Source: Flavipsychrobacter sp. (GTDB lineage: Bacteria > Bacteroidota > Bacteroidia > Chitinophagales > Chitinophagaceae). From it: a stretch of 64,000 nt of DNA. Shown piece after piece: positions 1 through 9,824 of this stretch. Made by a program: the position numbers and the translations under genes. Below the pieces are notes generated by a model, which saw only the letters and a list, made by a program, of their open reading frames with translations, was not told where the DNA came from and ran no database searches. The number at the start of each line of letters is the position of its first letter. Positions within the stretch are counted from its first letter, which is position 1. The stretch is from contig JAEUVF010000006.1 in NCBI GenBank assembly GCA_016787265.1, positions 124,001 to 188,000 of the forward strand, read 5' to 3'.

Positions 1-473
1 AATCTGGCTATTGGGCATCTGTTCCCTACCTGGCAGCTTTTTTGGGTGTATTGAGTTCAGGATTTCTCTCAGATTACCTGATCCGAAAAGGGGTATCACC
101 TGCGAAAGCACGCAAACGCCCCATCATTCTCGGGCTGCTTTTATCCGTGTTTATCATTGGGGCAAATTATGTGGCGAGTCCGGGCTGGATTATTTTTTTC
201 ATGTCGCTTTCTTTTTTTGGAATAGGCTTTGCGTCCATCACCTGGGTATTTGTATCCACGCTGGCACCGAAGCACCTGATCGATGTAACAGGAGGTGTAT
301 TTAATTTTATCGGGCAGTTATCGGGCATAATCGTACCAGTGGTAATTGGGCTGCTGGCGAGTGGAGGTAATTTTGCACCGGCATTGGTCTTTGTAGGGGT
401 ATTGGGCTTATTGGGCGCCTGCTCTTATGTATTCCTGGTAGGAAAAGTGGAACGTGTGGTAACCGGGAACTAA
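1..473 (+). CDS. MFS transporter, C-terminal part (sugar-acid type)
   Basis: The reading frame is open to the left edge, so only the last roughly 157 residues are present. They form about five hydrophobic membrane segments typical of the C-terminal half of a major facilitator. The loop after the first visible segment (GFLSDYL, then a basic KARKRP stretch) looks like the cytoplasmic MFS loop motif. The style resembles the anion:cation symporter branch that carries galactonate, glucarate or hexuronates; this is family-level recognition, not proof. A 2-dehydro-3-deoxygalactonokinase begins 17 bases after the stop, which supports a role in importing galactonate or a related sugar acid. The true start lies outside the window. 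Confidence 0.8.
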   Translation, partial: SGYWASVPYLAAFLGVLSSGFLSDYLIRKGVSPAKARKRPIILGLLLSVFIIGANYVASPGWIIFFMSLSFFGIGFASITWVFVSTLAPKHLIDVTGGVFNFIGQLSGIIVPVVIGLLASGGNFAPALVFVGVLGLLGACSYVFLVGKVERVVTGN

Positions 474-490
474 TTCAGTAATTTAATCGG

Positions 491-1447
491 ATGGAATTGT
501 TTTTAAGTTGTGATTGGGGCACAAGTGCTTTCCGGCTGCGGCTGGTACGAATGAAGGACCTGCAGGTGCTGGGAGAACTCAAAACCGATCAGGGAATCGC
601 TTCGGTGTATGCGGCCTGGCGGGAACAGACTGCACTGGATCGGCAGCAATGGTATAAGAGACAGCTCTTGCAGCAGGTGGAACAATTACGCCTTGAATTG
701 GGACTAGCCTCATTGGCGGAAATACCGTTGGTGATATCTGGCATGGCCTCCTCTTCTATCGGGATGATGGAACTGTCTTATGCGATGATACCGGCAGGCT
801 TAGATGGAAGCGGATTAAAAACGGAATGGCTGGATCTGGAAGTGATGAAAGTGTTGATAATATCCGGACTTCGTACGGAATCGGATGTAATGCGGGGAGA
901 AGAGACCAAACTGGCGGGCTTGCTGGACCAGTTACCAGATTCCGAACGGGATCAGCTCATTCTTTTACCGGGAACACATCCAAAACATGTGGTGGTTCGG
1001 AATCAGCAAGTGGTTGATTTTACAACATTTATGACGGGAGAATTTTTCGCGTTATTATCCTCCCAGGGAGTATTGGCAGCTTCCGTAGAAAAAACAGGAG
1101 ATCTCAGTACGTTAACCAACCGCGAAAGTTTTGTAAATGCGGTTATGCGTAGTCGTGAGTTACCATTCCTGCACCACAGTTTTTTAGTGCGCACCAATCA
1201 ATTGTTATTCAATAAAAGCAAGGAAGAAAATTATCATTACCTGAGCGGAATACTAATCGGCGAAGAATTGAAGGCGGTAAAAGGGGATTCGGTTTATTTA
1301 CTGGGAAGTCAGTTCCATACATCTCTTTATGCATTGGCCTGCGAGGTATTGGGTATTGATGTGGCAGGAGTCTATGATGCAGATGAAGCCTTGCTTAGAG
1401 GGCAGCGCGAGCTGTTGTCAATTGCGATAAAGAACTGTTTAGCGTAA
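491..1447 (+). CDS. dgoK: 2-dehydro-3-deoxygalactonokinase
   Basis: This 318-residue kinase should phosphorylate 2-keto-3-deoxygalactonate with ATP in the De Ley-Doudoroff galactose/galactonate route. The N-terminal CDWGTSAFRLRLV (residues 7-19) matches the nucleotide-binding start of the DgoK family. Further family landmarks are SGMASSSIGMM near residue 85, LPGTHPKH near 158 and DFTTFMTGEFFALL near 176. The length is normal for the family. It follows the sugar-acid transporter by 17 bases, so the two are probably co-transcribed. The partner aldolase is not visible to the right and may lie upstream of the window. It converges on the regulator gene that ends at 1475. Confidence 0.88.
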   Translation: MELFLSCDWGTSAFRLRLVRMKDLQVLGELKTDQGIASVYAAWREQTALDRQQWYKRQLLQQVEQLRLELGLASLAEIPLVISGMASSSIGMMELSYAMIPAGLDGSGLKTEWLDLEVMKVLIISGLRTESDVMRGEETKLAGLLDQLPDSERDQLILLPGTHPKHVVVRNQQVVDFTTFMTGEFFALLSSQGVLAASVEKTGDLSTLTNRESFVNAVMRSRELPFLHHSFLVRTNQLLFNKSKEENYHYLSGILIGEELKAVKGDSVYLLGSQFHTSLYALACEVLGIDVAGVYDADEALLRGQRELLSIAIKNCLA

Positions 1448-1449
1448 AA

Positions 1450-1476
1450 GCGATTTTTAATATCGCCAATTTTTTT
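1450..1476 (+). terminator. weak rho-independent terminator after dgoK
   Basis: A short stem, GCGAT (1450-1454) with ATCGC (1462-1466), is followed by a run of seven T (1470-1476). The stem is only five base pairs. The T run reaches into the stop codon of the convergent regulator gene, so the 27-base gap between the two genes is fully used. Confidence 0.4.
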
Positions 1477-4240
1477 ACCCGTTTCCGAAGCGCGTTTTGT
1501 ATGCTTTTGGGGTAGTGCCAGTAGCTTTTTTGAAGCAGGCTGAAAAATAGGATGGAGTGGAAAAACCCGTTTTTGCCGCCACTTCGGCTAGTGAAAGATT
1601 TTCATTTTGAAGCAGTTGCTTGGCTTTTTGAATACGTTGTTGAAGAATGTATTCGTTTATGCCGCTGTTTATCAGCGGTTTGATTTTTCGGTACAACTGG
1701 ATCTTCGAAACACCCAAATTGCTGCAAATATCCTGCACCGACAAGTCTTCGTTGGCGATATGCTGCTCCACGAATGCAGTAAATCTGGCAAAAAATGCTT
1801 TGTCCGTTTTACTGGTGGTTTCATTGATTTCCTTTGGAATTTCTACCGATATATGTGAAGTAACACGTTGCCTGTTCTGCAGCAGATTGGCAATAGTTTC
1901 CTCGATTACCGGAAAATGGAATGGTTTGGTAATATAGGCGTCTGCCTGGTGGCGTAAACCTTCAATACGGTTTTCATCTGTTGTTTTAGCGGTAAGAAGA
2001 ATAATTGGAATATGTGCAGTGCGGAGGTCTGTCTTCACCATCTTGGTAAGTTGAAGTCCATCTGTAGAAGGCATCATAATGTCCGATATAATCAGATCAG
2101 GCAATTCCTCAAATGCTTTCCGAATACCATCTGTACCGTCGGCTGCGCTAACAATATGGTAGTGTGACTTCAGTTTTTGGATCAGGAACTGACTCAGGTC
2201 TTCGTTATCTTCTACCACCAGTATAGTGTGCTTTCGCTCATCTGAAAGGGGCTGTTGCAATTCGTCGGGTGTAGCAGGAACTGGCATATCAATGCTGTAC
2301 CGATAGTCTGCAATCCAGGCATTCATTTCACTACTGTAGCCCCATTTTTCTGATGGTTTCAATTGTTTTTCATTAAAATGCGCTTTGCCCAGCGGCAGGG
2401 TAATGGTAAAGGCCGAGCCACGATTTTTTTCACTCTCCACTGTAATAGTGCCTTTATGTAGTTCCAGAAGTTCTTTTGATAAAGCAAGTCCGATTCCAGT
2501 ACCATATCGGCTCTGTGTATTGCCCTGATAAAAAAATTCAAACAAGCGTTCCTGATCCATTTTGCTAAGGCCGTATCCGGTATCTTCAATTTTGATGAGA
2601 GCATGGCGCAGCATCGCATCCTGTTCCACATGAACATAAATTTTCCCCGAGTCTGCTGTAAACTTAAATGCGTTCGACAGCAGGTTAAAGAACACTTTCT
2701 CAATTTTTTCGGGATCAATCCAGACAATAATACTTGGCTCACGCGTGAATAACCGACAATCGATATCACGCTGTTTTGCCAAGCCGTCGAAAGCACCAAT
2801 GATATGGTGTATAAAAGGAATCAGATCAATTTCCTGCACGTCCATGTCGGCCTTGTTTAGTTCCAGTTTTCGGAAATCCATCAACTGGTTAACAAGTAAT
2901 AATAATCTGGACGCACTCTTGCGGATGATCTGAAACTGTGATCGTATATATGGAGGTAATTTTGGGTTCTTCAACATTTCTTCCGTTGGAGCCAGTATGA
3001 GTGTCAGTGGTGTTTTCAACTCGTGCGATACATTGGTAAAGAAATTGATGCGTTGCTCACTGGCTTCCTGAACCTGCTCGGCCATGGAATTGATCTGCCT
3101 GCTCTGTACTATAATTTCATCGTTCTGTTTACGGAGGAGTTTGTTGGTAAGAATATTTTTTCTTCTTTGGTAAATCAGTAAAGCCGAGACCATTAATAAT
3201 AATGATATAGTTGCTCCTAAGATAAAAATCAGGTTTCGCTGGCTACGAAAGGTCTTGGCTTGTTGTTGCAACAGAGTGTTCTGACGAACAATATCTTTTT
3301 GTTGCGCAACTATTTTATTTACCTGTTGCTGTAGCATCACTACGTTATTGCTGTCCACAATAAATGTGCTCAGGATATCTCTTTTCGGAACTGCCTGCTG
3401 TTGTGCAATCCTTGCAGCTGTACGAATGGCTTCGGCTCCGCCGGTAGGGTACAATACCGAGGCCAGCAGTTGGTTGTTCTGAATAAAATTGAGCCCGGTG
3501 CCGGGTTGCGCATCCACCCCTACTGCTCTTATGTGTTGCAGTCCCATTGATTTACAAATGCTATCAGCCGTTTTGGCCATTACATCGTTGTGTGCAAAAA
3601 TCAAGTCCGTTTTGCCTAGTTGATCTTTCATTTGCGGCAAGATCTTCTCTACGCTGGCCTCCAGCCAGTTACCATGAACAGTTACCACCTGTATTGCCGG
3701 GTGGGTCTTCATTACCCGATTAAATCCTTTTTCGCGCTGCTTTGCCGGAGTTGAGGAAGGTAAACCGGTTATTTGCAAAACTGAACCCTTCCTGCCCAGA
3801 TGCCCTGCAATATATTGAGCCGCCAACTGGCCCACCTCTTCATTATCAGCACCAATAAAACTGGTAAACGCATCAGAGTTAATATTCCTGTCTACGGTAA
3901 TGACGGGAATGCCCAACGCATAAACACTATCAATTATAGGAGTAAGCGGTTCTGCTTCATTGGCCGAAACAATAAGTGCGTCTATTCCAGCATTCAGCAA
4001 CTCCCGGATTTGAGAAACCTGAGTAGCAGAATTGTAATCGGCCTGTTTGTAGTTCAGTCTGATCTCCGGATGAAATACCAGTTCGCGCTCCATTTCTGCT
4101 TTCATCTCCTTTCGCCAGGCATCCGCATCACCTAACTGAGCTACTCCAACCCGATAAATTTTGACTTGCTGATCGCTGCAGCTGACCAGGGTCATAAGGG
4201 CAAGTAACAAAAGAATCGTTTTGCGGAAAAACATAGGCAA
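1475..4240 (-). CDS. hybrid two-component regulator with periplasmic sugar-binding sensor (fructose type)
   Basis: This 921-residue protein joins a whole signalling pathway in one chain. It has a signal sequence with lipobox-like LVSC (Cys21), then a RbsB-like periplasmic binding domain (about 28-290) and a coiled segment. A transmembrane helix follows (about 336-358). Next come a histidine kinase with NVSHELKTPL (His near 405) and ATPase motifs NLLSNAFKF and GTGIGLALS, a receiver domain with DIMMP (Asp near 722), and a C-terminal AraC-type helix-turn-helix (about 825-915). Most hybrid regulators use beta-propeller sensors. The sugar-binding type is known from B. thetaiotaomicron BT1754, which binds fructose. 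Transcribed away from the fructan genes, it is the likely activator of the locus. Confidence 0.93.
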   Translation of the reverse strand: MPMFFRKTILLLLALMTLVSCSDQQVKIYRVGVAQLGDADAWRKEMKAEMERELVFHPEIRLNYKQADYNSATQVSQIRELLNAGIDALIVSANEAEPLTPIIDSVYALGIPVITVDRNINSDAFTSFIGADNEEVGQLAAQYIAGHLGRKGSVLQITGLPSSTPAKQREKGFNRVMKTHPAIQVVTVHGNWLEASVEKILPQMKDQLGKTDLIFAHNDVMAKTADSICKSMGLQHIRAVGVDAQPGTGLNFIQNNQLLASVLYPTGGAEAIRTAARIAQQQAVPKRDILSTFIVDSNNVVMLQQQVNKIVAQQKDIVRQNTLLQQQAKTFRSQRNLIFILGATISLLLMVSALLIYQRRKNILTNKLLRKQNDEIIVQSRQINSMAEQVQEASEQRINFFTNVSHELKTPLTLILAPTEEMLKNPKLPPYIRSQFQIIRKSASRLLLLVNQLMDFRKLELNKADMDVQEIDLIPFIHHIIGAFDGLAKQRDIDCRLFTREPSIIVWIDPEKIEKVFFNLLSNAFKFTADSGKIYVHVEQDAMLRHALIKIEDTGYGLSKMDQERLFEFFYQGNTQSRYGTGIGLALSKELLELHKGTITVESEKNRGSAFTITLPLGKAHFNEKQLKPSEKWGYSSEMNAWIADYRYSIDMPVPATPDELQQPLSDERKHTILVVEDNEDLSQFLIQKLKSHYHIVSAADGTDGIRKAFEELPDLIISDIMMPSTDGLQLTKMVKTDLRTAHIPIILLTAKTTDENRIEGLRHQADAYITKPFHFPVIEETIANLLQNRQRVTSHISVEIPKEINETTSKTDKAFFARFTAFVEQHIANEDLSVQDICSNLGVSKIQLYRKIKPLINSGINEYILQQRIQKAKQLLQNENLSLAEVAAKTGFSTPSYFSACFKKATGTTPKAYKTRFGNG

Positions 4241-4262
4241 CTAAATTAATAACAACTTAGAC

Positions 4263-4356
4263 ATTATTGATAAAAATGCTTTAAAAATGAAAATTATTGA
4301 ATCGAAATATTATTTTATACATTTTTAAATAATTGATTATTAAATAGTTGAATTAC
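4263..4356. promoter_or_regulatory. AT-rich divergent control region with repeated TTGA motifs
   Basis: The 214-base gap between the regulator and the sugar porter is very AT-rich. The octamer ATTATTGA occurs twice, at 4263-4270 and 4293-4300, 30 bases apart. Related TTGA-containing words follow near 4332 and 4348. AraC-type regulators usually bind direct repeats, so these are candidate sites for the hybrid regulator. On the minus strand TAATTTAG, one base off the Bacteroidota -7 box TAnnTTTG, lies just upstream of the regulator start. The assignment is inference only. Confidence 0.3.
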
Positions 4357-4454
4357 AAAATAAAAATGGTACAAAAATGATAGCATTTGAATCGATTTTG
4401 CAACGAATAAAGTTATTCCACTCCTTACTTTCAAACCCTAACAACGTTTGCCAT

Positions 4455-5819
4455 ATGCAGCCAAAGCTCATTTTCTGGAGTATTGTCATCGCCCTGGGTG
4501 GTTTATTGTTCGGAATGGATGTTGCCGTCATTTCTGGCGCCGAACAACAGATTCAAAAAGTTTGGAACCTTAGTGATCTCTTGCATGGTCAGGCCCTGGC
4601 CGCCGCATTGTACGGCACCATTATAGGAGCCTTGTTCGGAGGAATTCCCGCAGAACGGTTTGGCCGCAAAACGGTTTTGCTCTGGATTGGAATTATTTTT
4701 CTCGTTTCTTCCATCGGTTCCGCATTGGCCACCGACGTCATCAGCTTTATGATTTTCCGTTTTTTAGGAGGTCTTGGAGTGGGTGCCTCATCCGTGGTAG
4801 CACCGATGTTTATTTCTGAACTGGCACCTGCTAAAAACCGGGGAAAACTGGTGGCTACTTTCCAATTCAATATAGTTTTCGGAATCCTGCTCGCCTATCT
4901 GTCGAATTATTTGCTAAGTGGCATTGGCCCCGATGCATGGCGCTGGATGCTGGGAGTTTTGGCATTCCCCTCAGCCGTTTTTGTAGCACTTCTCTATTTT
5001 GTTCCGGAAAGTCCGCGATGGCTCATGGTTCACCGAAATGACTACCATACCGCCCGGAAAATTCTGGCTGTATCTGACCCTTCCGGAGTAGATGAAGCCG
5101 TAAATTCCATACAGCACCAGGTACAGGAAGACCGCCAACAAGCCAGTTTATCGCATTTTTTCAATCGGCGATACAGTAAACCCATTATCATGGCAGTGTT
5201 GATTGCGCTTTTTAACCAGCTGTCTGGGATCAATGCGATCATCTATTTTGCTCCACGCGTTTTTGAACTGGCCGGTTTGGCGAAAAGTGCTGCCTTCCTG
5301 CAAAGTGCCGGAGTGGGACTTACCAATCTGGTTTTTACTATGCTGGGCGTATACCTTATAGATCGTCTTGGCCGGCGTAAGCTGATGCTGATTGGGTCAG
5401 TTGGATATATACTTTCACTAGGAGCTATTGCCGCCGCATTTCAGTTCGGTTTTTTGGGTGGTATCACAGTTCCCGTTTTGGTTTTCCTGTTTATTGCTGC
5501 ACATGCAATAGGCCAGGGAGCTGTGATCTGGGTGTTCATTTCTGAAATTTTTCCCAACCAGGTTCGCTCCTTCGGTCAATCTCTGGGAAGCTCCGTGCAT
5601 TGGGTTGTGGCAGCAATCATTACAGGTGTGTTTCCCATTTTTGCCAACAGCACAGAGATTGGCCCTGCAAAAATTTTCCTCTTTTTCATGGCAATGATGA
5701 TCCTGCAACTGTTGTGGGTACTTTTCAAAATGCCCGAAACAAAAGGTGTTTCGCTCGAAGAGATGGAAAATGCGATCGGCTGTTCCGAAACAACTGAGAA
5801 AACTGCCCTTGCTTCCTAA
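4455..5819 (+). CDS. MFS sugar porter, probably fructose uptake
   Basis: This is a 454-residue inner-membrane sugar porter (SP family) with about twelve membrane segments. Visible signatures are the first-segment GGLLFGMDVAVISGA, the loop motif ERFGRKT, RFLGGLGVGA, the mid-protein PESPRWL, DRLGRRK and the C-terminal PETKG. I chose the ATG at 4455, which begins MQPKLIFW directly before the first membrane segment. An upstream in-frame ATG at 4377 would add 26 residues unlike the family. It heads the fructan operon and is followed 13 bases later by fructokinase, the same pairing as BT1758/BT1757. It should carry free fructose released in the periplasm into the cell. Confidence 0.9.
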   Translation: MQPKLIFWSIVIALGGLLFGMDVAVISGAEQQIQKVWNLSDLLHGQALAAALYGTIIGALFGGIPAERFGRKTVLLWIGIIFLVSSIGSALATDVISFMIFRFLGGLGVGASSVVAPMFISELAPAKNRGKLVATFQFNIVFGILLAYLSNYLLSGIGPDAWRWMLGVLAFPSAVFVALLYFVPESPRWLMVHRNDYHTARKILAVSDPSGVDEAVNSIQHQVQEDRQQASLSHFFNRRYSKPIIMAVLIALFNQLSGINAIIYFAPRVFELAGLAKSAAFLQSAGVGLTNLVFTMLGVYLIDRLGRRKLMLIGSVGYILSLGAIAAAFQFGFLGGITVPVLVFLFIAAHAIGQGAVIWVFISEIFPNQVRSFGQSLGSSVHWVVAAIITGVFPIFANSTEIGPAKIFLFFMAMMILQLLWVLFKMPETKGVSLEEMENAIGCSETTEKTALAS

Positions 5820-5832
5820 TAAACAGATTACC

Positions 5833-6723
5833 ATGCAAAATCAACCACAACATAACATTGTATGTTTCGGCGAAATTTTATGGGATGTTTTACCCGAACA
5901 GGAATTACCGGGAGGCGCGCCGATGAACGTAACCTATCACCTGAATAAACTGGGAAAAAAAGCTACCCTCATTTCCAGTATAGGCGACGACGACAGAGGC
6001 ACTGCCCTGATTAAAGTGTTTAACGAAAAAGGGATAGATACCAGTTATGTACAGACCGACCCGGAGCATCGTACCAGCCTGGTATTGGCTACTCCCAATG
6101 AAGCGGGTGATATGAAGTACAATATTGTGGAGGATGTGGCCTGGGATTATATTAATCGGCTGCCTATTCATGATGATCTCATTTCTAACGCCCGTTATTT
6201 CGTTTATGGAAGTTTAGCAACACGCAATAAGTATTCCCGCGAAACCTTATTCAGCCTGCTGGAAACTTCCACCAGAAAAGTTTTTGACATCAATCTACGG
6301 GCACCTTTTATTAACCGGGACCTGCTGGAATACCAATTAAACCGAACCCAGGTATTGAAAATGAATGAAGATGAACTGGATCTTGTTGCCGGATGGTATT
6401 CATCCTTGTCTGCCATAGAAGACAAGATCAACCTGCTTCAGCAAAAATTTGGCATCGAAACCGTTATCGTTACCCGGGGTGCACGTGGCGCCCTGGTGAA
6501 TTATCAACAACAGTTTTATGCGCATGATGGTTTTCGGGTAACCGTTGCCGATACTATTGGAAGCGGCGACAGCTTCCTGGCTGCTTTCCTTACCAGTTTT
6601 TTAAACGGCAATCCCCTTCCTGACGTTCTCAATTTTGCCTGCACCGTAGGCGCATTTGTAGCAACCAAAGAAGGTGGCTGCCCAGACTATGAATTGGCCG
6701 ATATAAAGACCTTTTTAACCTAA
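5833..6723 (+). CDS. fructokinase (PfkB/ribokinase family)
   Basis: This 296-residue kinase should convert cytoplasmic fructose to fructose 6-phosphate with ATP. It has the PfkB N-terminal signature: CFGEILWDVLP, then GGAPMNVTYHLNKLG. It also has the C-terminal signature DTIGSGDSFLAAF, whose Asp is the catalytic base in this family. The ATG at 5833 is used because the protein then starts MQNQPQHNIVCFGE. The frame runs open upstream into the porter gene, where an earlier ATG at 5746 would overlap it. It lies between the porter and SusC in one plus-strand run. Fructose is the expected substrate from context and from close resemblance to the BT1757 type. Confidence 0.9.
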   Translation: MQNQPQHNIVCFGEILWDVLPEQELPGGAPMNVTYHLNKLGKKATLISSIGDDDRGTALIKVFNEKGIDTSYVQTDPEHRTSLVLATPNEAGDMKYNIVEDVAWDYINRLPIHDDLISNARYFVYGSLATRNKYSRETLFSLLETSTRKVFDINLRAPFINRDLLEYQLNRTQVLKMNEDELDLVAGWYSSLSAIEDKINLLQQKFGIETVIVTRGARGALVNYQQQFYAHDGFRVTVADTIGSGDSFLAAFLTSFLNGNPLPDVLNFACTVGAFVATKEGGCPDYELADIKTFLT

Positions 6724-6742
6724 CTAAAATCAACGATTGTTT

Positions 6743-9700
6743 ATGAGAGCTTTACTAACGAGTTTGTTGTTTCTCTTGTATGCTGGTTTATTTGCACAAC
6801 AGGTGCAGGTAACCGGCACGGTGGTAGACCAGGCTACCAAACAACCCATTCAGGGTGCCACGATCACCTCAAAAACCCAGAACGTGGTATCTGATTCATC
6901 AGGGCGCTTTAGGATCAATGCATCCCCCAAAGAATTACTCACTATTTCGTATGTGGGGATGACCACCATCAATGCTGTAGTTCCTTCGTCTGGAGAACTT
7001 ACTGTTGCATTAAGCAACAATGTAGCCGATCTGAATACTGTAATCGTTACCGGTTATCAGAAAGAACGTAAAAAAGACCTTACCGGCGCAGTTAGTATTG
7101 TAGATGTAGACGAGATGAAAAAACAGGCTGTCGCCAATCCCATCAAAGCTTTGCAGGGCCAAATTCCCGGTATGAACGTTACTTCCAATGGTTCGCCGGG
7201 CGCGCCCGCAACCGTTCGTATTCGTGGTATCGGTACACTGAACAACAACGATCCGTTGTATGTGATTGACGGCGTACCTACAAAAGCGGGTATGCATGAA
7301 TTGAACCAGGCTGATATTGAATCGATACAGGTGCTGAAAGACGCTTCTTCGGCAAGTATCTACGGTTCACGAGCAGCTAATGGAGTTATTATCATCACCA
7401 CCAAACGTGCAAAAGGAAGCGGAGTATCGGTAAACGTTAATGCCTACACGGCCGTGTCGAGCTATCTCACCAAAGTAAAAATGCTCGATGCCGAACAATA
7501 CGGTCGCGTCTTATGGCAGGCAAGCGTGAACAGCGGCTTCGACCCAAATACCAACAGCATTCAATACAGGTACGATTGGCAGGTTGATCCTGCAACCCAA
7601 CATCCTGTGCTAAACAATATTTATGTGCCAGAGTACCTGAATCCTGAACAAACGATCAAGTCGGCCAACACGAACTGGTTCAACGAAATTTCGCGAAACG
7701 GCGTGGTGCAGAACTATGATGTGCAATTGGCCAATGCCACCCAAAATGGCAGATACCTGCTTTCATTGGGTTATTTCGATAACAAGGGAATTATCAATAC
7801 AACAGGGTTTAACAGGTTGTCTGTTCGACTCAATTCCGATTATAGTATGTTCAACAAGCGGCTCACAATTGGACAAAACCTCAGTATAACACGCACGAAA
7901 GAAGTGCAGGCCGATATTATCAACGCGGCGTTGCAGGCCGTTCCTCTTATACCTGTGCGTACGGTAGACGGTATCGGTTGGGGTGGCCCGGTAGCGGGTA
8001 TGAACGACCGGCAAAACCCGGTTCGGGTGCTTGAAGACAATAAACAAAACGGATACAATTACCTGCGGTTGTTTGGTAACTTTTTTGCAGACCTGAAACT
8101 CACGAAAAATCTGAGTTTTCGCTCAAATGTGGGTATCGATTACGGCAGTTTCAACTCTCGCAACTGGCAGAAAAAATACGTCAGCGGCTATCTCGTGAAC
8201 GATGTTAATAAAGTCATCAATACGCAAAATACGGTTATTAATACTACCTGGACCAACACCCTGAACTATCAACTCAACCGTGGTGACCACCGCCTGGATG
8301 CCCTGGCAGGAACAGAGTTTTTTACCTCTACCTCGAATTCGTTTAATGCTTCCCGTGAAGGTTATGTGCTGGAAGACCCTGATTATATGTACCTCGATGC
8401 AGGTACAGGTATTAAGGATAACAGCGGTTTCGGTTTTAAAAATGTACTGATGTCCTACATCGGCAAAGTGAATTATGCATATAATGACCGATACCTACTG
8501 TCTGCAACATTGCGATATGATGGATCTTCCCGGTTTGGTCAGAACAATAGGTTCGGTTTGTTTCCTGCCGTATCTGCTGCCTGGCGTATCAGTGAAGAAT
8601 CGTTCATGAACCCATATAAAGATGTGATCAATGAACTGAAACTTCGTTATGGATGGGGAAGAACTGGTAACGAGCAAATTGCCAACAATGCGATCTATAA
8701 TATTTATCTGACGAATTACAACATCACGTCCTATGACATCAACGGCAACAGATCTGGTGTACTTCCGTCTGGATTTTATCTTCAGCAGAACGCCAATCCC
8801 AATTTGCGTTGGGAAGCTACGGAGATGTCGAACTTTGGTTTAGACTATGCGCTCTTTAATCAGAAAATTTACGGTAGTCTCGATTACTATATCAAAAATA
8901 CAACCGGCATCCTGATACTTCCACCCTATATTGGTGTGCTAGGTGAAGGTGGGAATCAGTGGGTGAATGGCGCCAGTATGCAGAACAAAGGGTTTGAATT
9001 TGTGATGGGCCATCGTAACAGCTTTGGAAAAAACTGGACAATTGACATTACCGGAAATTTTGATATCGTACGGAATAGAGTGGTTTCTCTCCCACCTGAA
9101 GTAGTGAATGCGTATGGTGGAGACGGGCGCGGTCAGAACATACTCGGACAAACCATCGGTTCATATTTTGGATACATTGCTGATGGCTTATTCCGTACAC
9201 AACGGGAAGTTGACGAACATGCCGCACAACCGGGAAAGGGTTTGGGCCGTATTCGCTACCGTGATATCAATGGTGACGGTACGGTGAACGATTTTGACCG
9301 CACCTGGATCGGTGTACCCATTCCTAAATTTTCCTATGGATTCAATGCCAATATCAGTTATAAGAATTTCGATCTGTCTTTTCTTTTACAGGGTATCGGT
9401 TCAACGGATGTGAATAACGAAGCAAAACGCTTTACCGATTTCTGGAGCGCTGTGGAATCGCAATCGAATAAAGGCCAGCGCTTACTGGATGCCTGGTCTC
9501 CCAGCAACCCAGGATCCAACATTCCTGCAGCTACGCTTACTGACAACAACTTCGAGGCACGTATGTCGTCGTACTTTATTGAAAACGGTGCTTATCTGAA
9601 ATTGCGAAATCTTCAGATTGGGTATACACTAGGCCGGGTATTGCCAACGCGACTTAATATCAAATCAGCCAGAGTTTATATTGGGGGCGACAATCTTGCA

Positions 9701-9805
9701 CTGTTGTATAAATCTGGTTCATTCACAGGATTGGATCCTGAGAGTCCGGCTTTTGGATACCCCAACCCAATGGTGGTAACTGCTGGTGTAAACGTAAAAT
9801 TTTAA
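6743..9805 (+). CDS. SusC-like TonB-dependent outer-membrane transporter (fructan importer)
   Basis: This 1020-residue protein starts with a signal peptide ending LFAQQ. A carboxypeptidase-D-like domain follows (TGTVVDQATKQPIQGATI, about 27-100), then the plug domain with VIVTGYQ and the family hallmarks IRGIGTLNNNDPLYVIDGVP and GSRAANGVIIITTK. The remaining 800 residues are a beta-barrel ending in an aromatic/charged terminal strand (AGVNVKF). The start is the ATG at 6743; a TTG six bases earlier is also in frame. SusC proteins import oligosaccharides across the outer membrane with TonB energy, lidded by the adjacent SusD. Its place in the operon points to fructo-oligosaccharide import. Confidence 0.95.
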   Translation: MRALLTSLLFLLYAGLFAQQVQVTGTVVDQATKQPIQGATITSKTQNVVSDSSGRFRINASPKELLTISYVGMTTINAVVPSSGELTVALSNNVADLNTVIVTGYQKERKKDLTGAVSIVDVDEMKKQAVANPIKALQGQIPGMNVTSNGSPGAPATVRIRGIGTLNNNDPLYVIDGVPTKAGMHELNQADIESIQVLKDASSASIYGSRAANGVIIITTKRAKGSGVSVNVNAYTAVSSYLTKVKMLDAEQYGRVLWQASVNSGFDPNTNSIQYRYDWQVDPATQHPVLNNIYVPEYLNPEQTIKSANTNWFNEISRNGVVQNYDVQLANATQNGRYLLSLGYFDNKGIINTTGFNRLSVRLNSDYSMFNKRLTIGQNLSITRTKEVQADIINAALQAVPLIPVRTVDGIGWGGPVAGMNDRQNPVRVLEDNKQNGYNYLRLFGNFFADLKLTKNLSFRSNVGIDYGSFNSRNWQKKYVSGYLVNDVNKVINTQNTVINTTWTNTLNYQLNRGDHRLDALAGTEFFTSTSNSFNASREGYVLEDPDYMYLDAGTGIKDNSGFGFKNVLMSYIGKVNYAYNDRYLLSATLRYDGSSRFGQNNRFGLFPAVSAAWRISEESFMNPYKDVINELKLRYGWGRTGNEQIANNAIYNIYLTNYNITSYDINGNRSGVLPSGFYLQQNANPNLRWEATEMSNFGLDYALFNQKIYGSLDYYIKNTTGILILPPYIGVLGEGGNQWVNGASMQNKGFEFVMGHRNSFGKNWTIDITGNFDIVRNRVVSLPPEVVNAYGGDGRGQNILGQTIGSYFGYIADGLFRTQREVDEHAAQPGKGLGRIRYRDINGDGTVNDFDRTWIGVPIPKFSYGFNANISYKNFDLSFLLQGIGSTDVNNEAKRFTDFWSAVESQSNKGQRLLDAWSPSNPGSNIPAATLTDNNFEARMSSYFIENGAYLKLRNLQIGYTLGRVLPTRLNIKSARVYIGGDNLALLYKSGSFTGLDPESPAFGYPNPMVVTAGVNVKF

Positions 9806-9824
9806 CTACAGAAAAAGCTAATAT

